Shown here piece after piece: positions 20,527 to 21,555 of a stretch of 21,555 bases of DNA (positions are counted from its first letter, which is position 1; each line of letters opens with the position of its first letter). The stretch covers positions 1 through 21,555 of the IMG/VR virus record IMGVR_UViG_3300028024_000026. One strand, written 5' to 3'. Origin of the DNA: a virus. The notes beneath the pieces are model-generated. The model saw only the letters and a program-made list of their open reading frames with translations, was not told the origin of the DNA and made no database searches. The position numbers and the translations under genes were made by a program.

Positions 20527-21258
20527 ATGAAACGCAGCATCTTGGCAGTATCAATTCTGGCTTTAGCAATCAGCGCACCGGCGTTCGCCGAGCCATCCGC
20601 GGTCACTGCAGGCGGCTTTTCCAACATTAATGTGAATACCGCGATTAGCGGCAACGTCACGGCAGTCAACGGCGGTTTCAGCGAGTCGCAGGCTACGCAA
20701 AATCAGACGGCATTCGGCAGCATCACATCGACGGCTACCAAAGGCACAACGTCTATCGGCGGCCAGAACGTTCCGACGCAGACGGTCGGTACGGTTGGCA
20801 CGGTCGGGGTGACGTCGAACAGCAGCGCATGGAACTATTCGACTGGCAGTGCAGGCGGCAGCGCGTCAGTAGTAGGCGGCGCAGGCGCGATTGTGAGCGG
20901 GACCAACGCTATCCAGGGTGTGGCAGCTGGCAGCGGATACGCCGGAGTAGGCGCGACCGAAGCGATCACCGCGGGCACGAACGAGGGCGGTTATACCGCA
21001 TCGGTCGCCAATGCTAACTTCGGGTCGACACAAACATACGACAGCATCAAGTCGGGCAGCACGGCCTCGGCTGGTGTTAGCTCGGCTCTGGCAGGTGGCG
21101 CTACTGCTAGCAACACATCGGGCGTCATGACGGTGAACGGCGCAGCACTCAGCACGCCGGATACGCTGTCGATCGGCAACAGCGGAACCTTCACGGCAAC
21201 GGGTACCGCGAGCACGGGTGTCAACACCAACGCAACGGTTGGCGATAACCACGAATAA
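20527..21258 (+). CDS. Secreted Gly/Ser/Thr/Ala-rich protein
   Basis: 243 residues with a clear Sec signal peptide (MKRSILAVSILALAISAPAFA, cut before EPS). The mature part has almost no charged or large residues and is built of Gly, Ser, Thr, Ala, Val and Asn, with loosely repeated GxxxA/TxG units (VGTVGTVGVTSNSS, SVVGGAGAIVSGTN). Such composition suggests an extended beta-structured or adhesin-like exported protein. GAGG lies upstream of the ATG. No family is recognised. Export from a phage gene fits either lysogenic conversion of the host surface or an envelope-phase late function. Confidence 0.75.
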   Translation: MKRSILAVSILALAISAPAFAEPSAVTAGGFSNINVNTAISGNVTAVNGGFSESQATQNQTAFGSITSTATKGTTSIGGQNVPTQTVGTVGTVGVTSNSSAWNYSTGSAGGSASVVGGAGAIVSGTNAIQGVAAGSGYAGVGATEAITAGTNEGGYTASVANANFGSTQTYDSIKSGSTASAGVSSALAGGATASNTSGVMTVNGAALSTPDTLSIGNSGTFTATGTASTGVNTNATVGDNHE

Positions 21259-21270
21259 CAAGTTTTACAC

Positions 21271-21309
21271 AGCACCGGAAACAACCGGTGCTTTACCAAT
21301 AAGCACCGG
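21271..21309 (+). promoter_or_regulatory. Mutually exclusive hairpins before the next gene
   Basis: AGCACCGG occurs at 21271-21278 and again at 21302-21309. CCGGTGCT between them (21285-21292) can pair with either copy. The first pairing gives an 8-bp hairpin; the second gives a 9-bp hairpin (21285-21293/21301-21309) that covers the start of the GGGGA ribosome site. The layout resembles an RNA switch or attenuator. The first hairpin has only three T after it, so it is weak as a terminator. Confidence 0.5.
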
Positions 21310-21318
21310 GGAAACACC

Positions 21319-21555
21319 ATGAAAAAGAATATCGCAGCAATCGCACTCATGTGCGTAACGACTGCAGCATTTGCCGATTTGACGTCGACCGTAAGCTCGA
21401 ACGTCGCAGCTACGACGTCCGCGCAGAATGCTGGCAATGCTCAAAACATCAACTTCAACAGTCCAGGCAACACAGACGCGACGATCCACAGCGCACCGAC
21501 GGTCTACACGCCGTCGATGCCGGGAAGCTTTGCCCAGGCAAATTGCATGATGGGC
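21319..21555 (+). CDS. Secreted protein, N-terminal part (cut by window edge)
   Basis: 79 codons from the ATG at 21319, with GGGG seven bases upstream, are open to the window end. A short signal peptide (MKKNIAAIALMCVTTAAFA) is followed by an Asn/Ser/Thr/Ala-rich stretch like that of the previous gene, then APTVYTPSMPGSFAQANCMM. The latter recalls small exported phage proteins found near lysis or DNA-transfer genes, but the family is not certain. It is probably co-transcribed with the preceding secreted protein, 60 bases upstream. Confidence 0.65.
   Translation, partial: MKKNIAAIALMCVTTAAFADLTSTVSSNVAATTSAQNAGNAQNINFNSPGNTDATIHSAPTVYTPSMPGSFAQANCMMG

Overview
The window is most of the regulatory, replication and packaging half of a temperate lambda-like siphophage or prophage. 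The host is probably a Burkholderiales bacterium (Burkholderia, Paraburkholderia or Caballeronia type). This rests on GC-rich coding sequence, on phage families common in that order (DUF2280 small terminase, DUF1073 portal, Ref-type nuclease, DUF4406, DUF1064) and on gene order. No integrase, att site, lysis cassette or tail gene is visible. The genus is an inference from style, not from a database match.

Layout. Everything from 1 to 15,748 is on the minus strand. Read in the direction of transcription, it is: a Cro-like repressor (15748-15410), a small ORF, an intrinsic terminator (15093-15047), a CII-like regulator, a beta-class DNA methyltransferase, a small CxxC protein, an O-like initiator with iterons inside its gene, a P-like helicase loader, a DUF1064 protein, two tandem paralogous GcrA/SANT-like DNA-binding proteins, and a nin-like string (DUF4406, a DUF1367-like protein, Ref nuclease, a DUF551-like protein and small ORFs). 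Next come a zinc-finger Q-like antiterminator, a promoter plus terminator that mimic lambda pR'-tR', three small ORFs, a structured 0.85-kb gap, a metallopeptidase, small and large terminase, portal, an HNH endonuclease, and the start of a head-morphogenesis gene. Consecutive genes from 14.9 to 7.5 kb are almost all joined by 4-base ATGA or GTGA overlaps, so this is one translationally coupled early operon.

The plus strand starts with a CI-like S24 repressor (15852-16622) divergent from cro. A higBA toxin-antitoxin pair follows, in the place rexAB has in lambda, and then two tandem terminators. After these is a second promoter-operator (17579-17616) whose geometry duplicates the one in front of cro. 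I read the two as pR/OR and pL/OL, with operator core AGCAWWTGCT. The presumed pL operon carries small unknown genes, a ~0.65-kb gene-free stretch that looks like a large structured RNA (18196-18862), a run of mini-genes of 27-61 codons, a protein with an SSB-like C-terminal tail, a terminator, and a 136-nt four-way-junction RNA element (20336-20471). The window ends with two secreted low-complexity proteins, the second cut by the window edge.

How it works together (inference). CI would silence both cro/early and pL transcription through five operator-like sites. After induction, Cro, CII, O and P start replication from iterons inside the O gene. Q would then let transcription from its adjacent promoter pass the terminator at 6.7 kb into the packaging genes. 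The methyltransferase, the GANTC-dense origin and the GcrA-like pair could form a methylation-sensing control loop, which is untested. The most novel parts are three gene-free structured segments. Their helices carry G-U wobbles only in the plus-strand sense, which suggests plus-strand noncoding RNAs.
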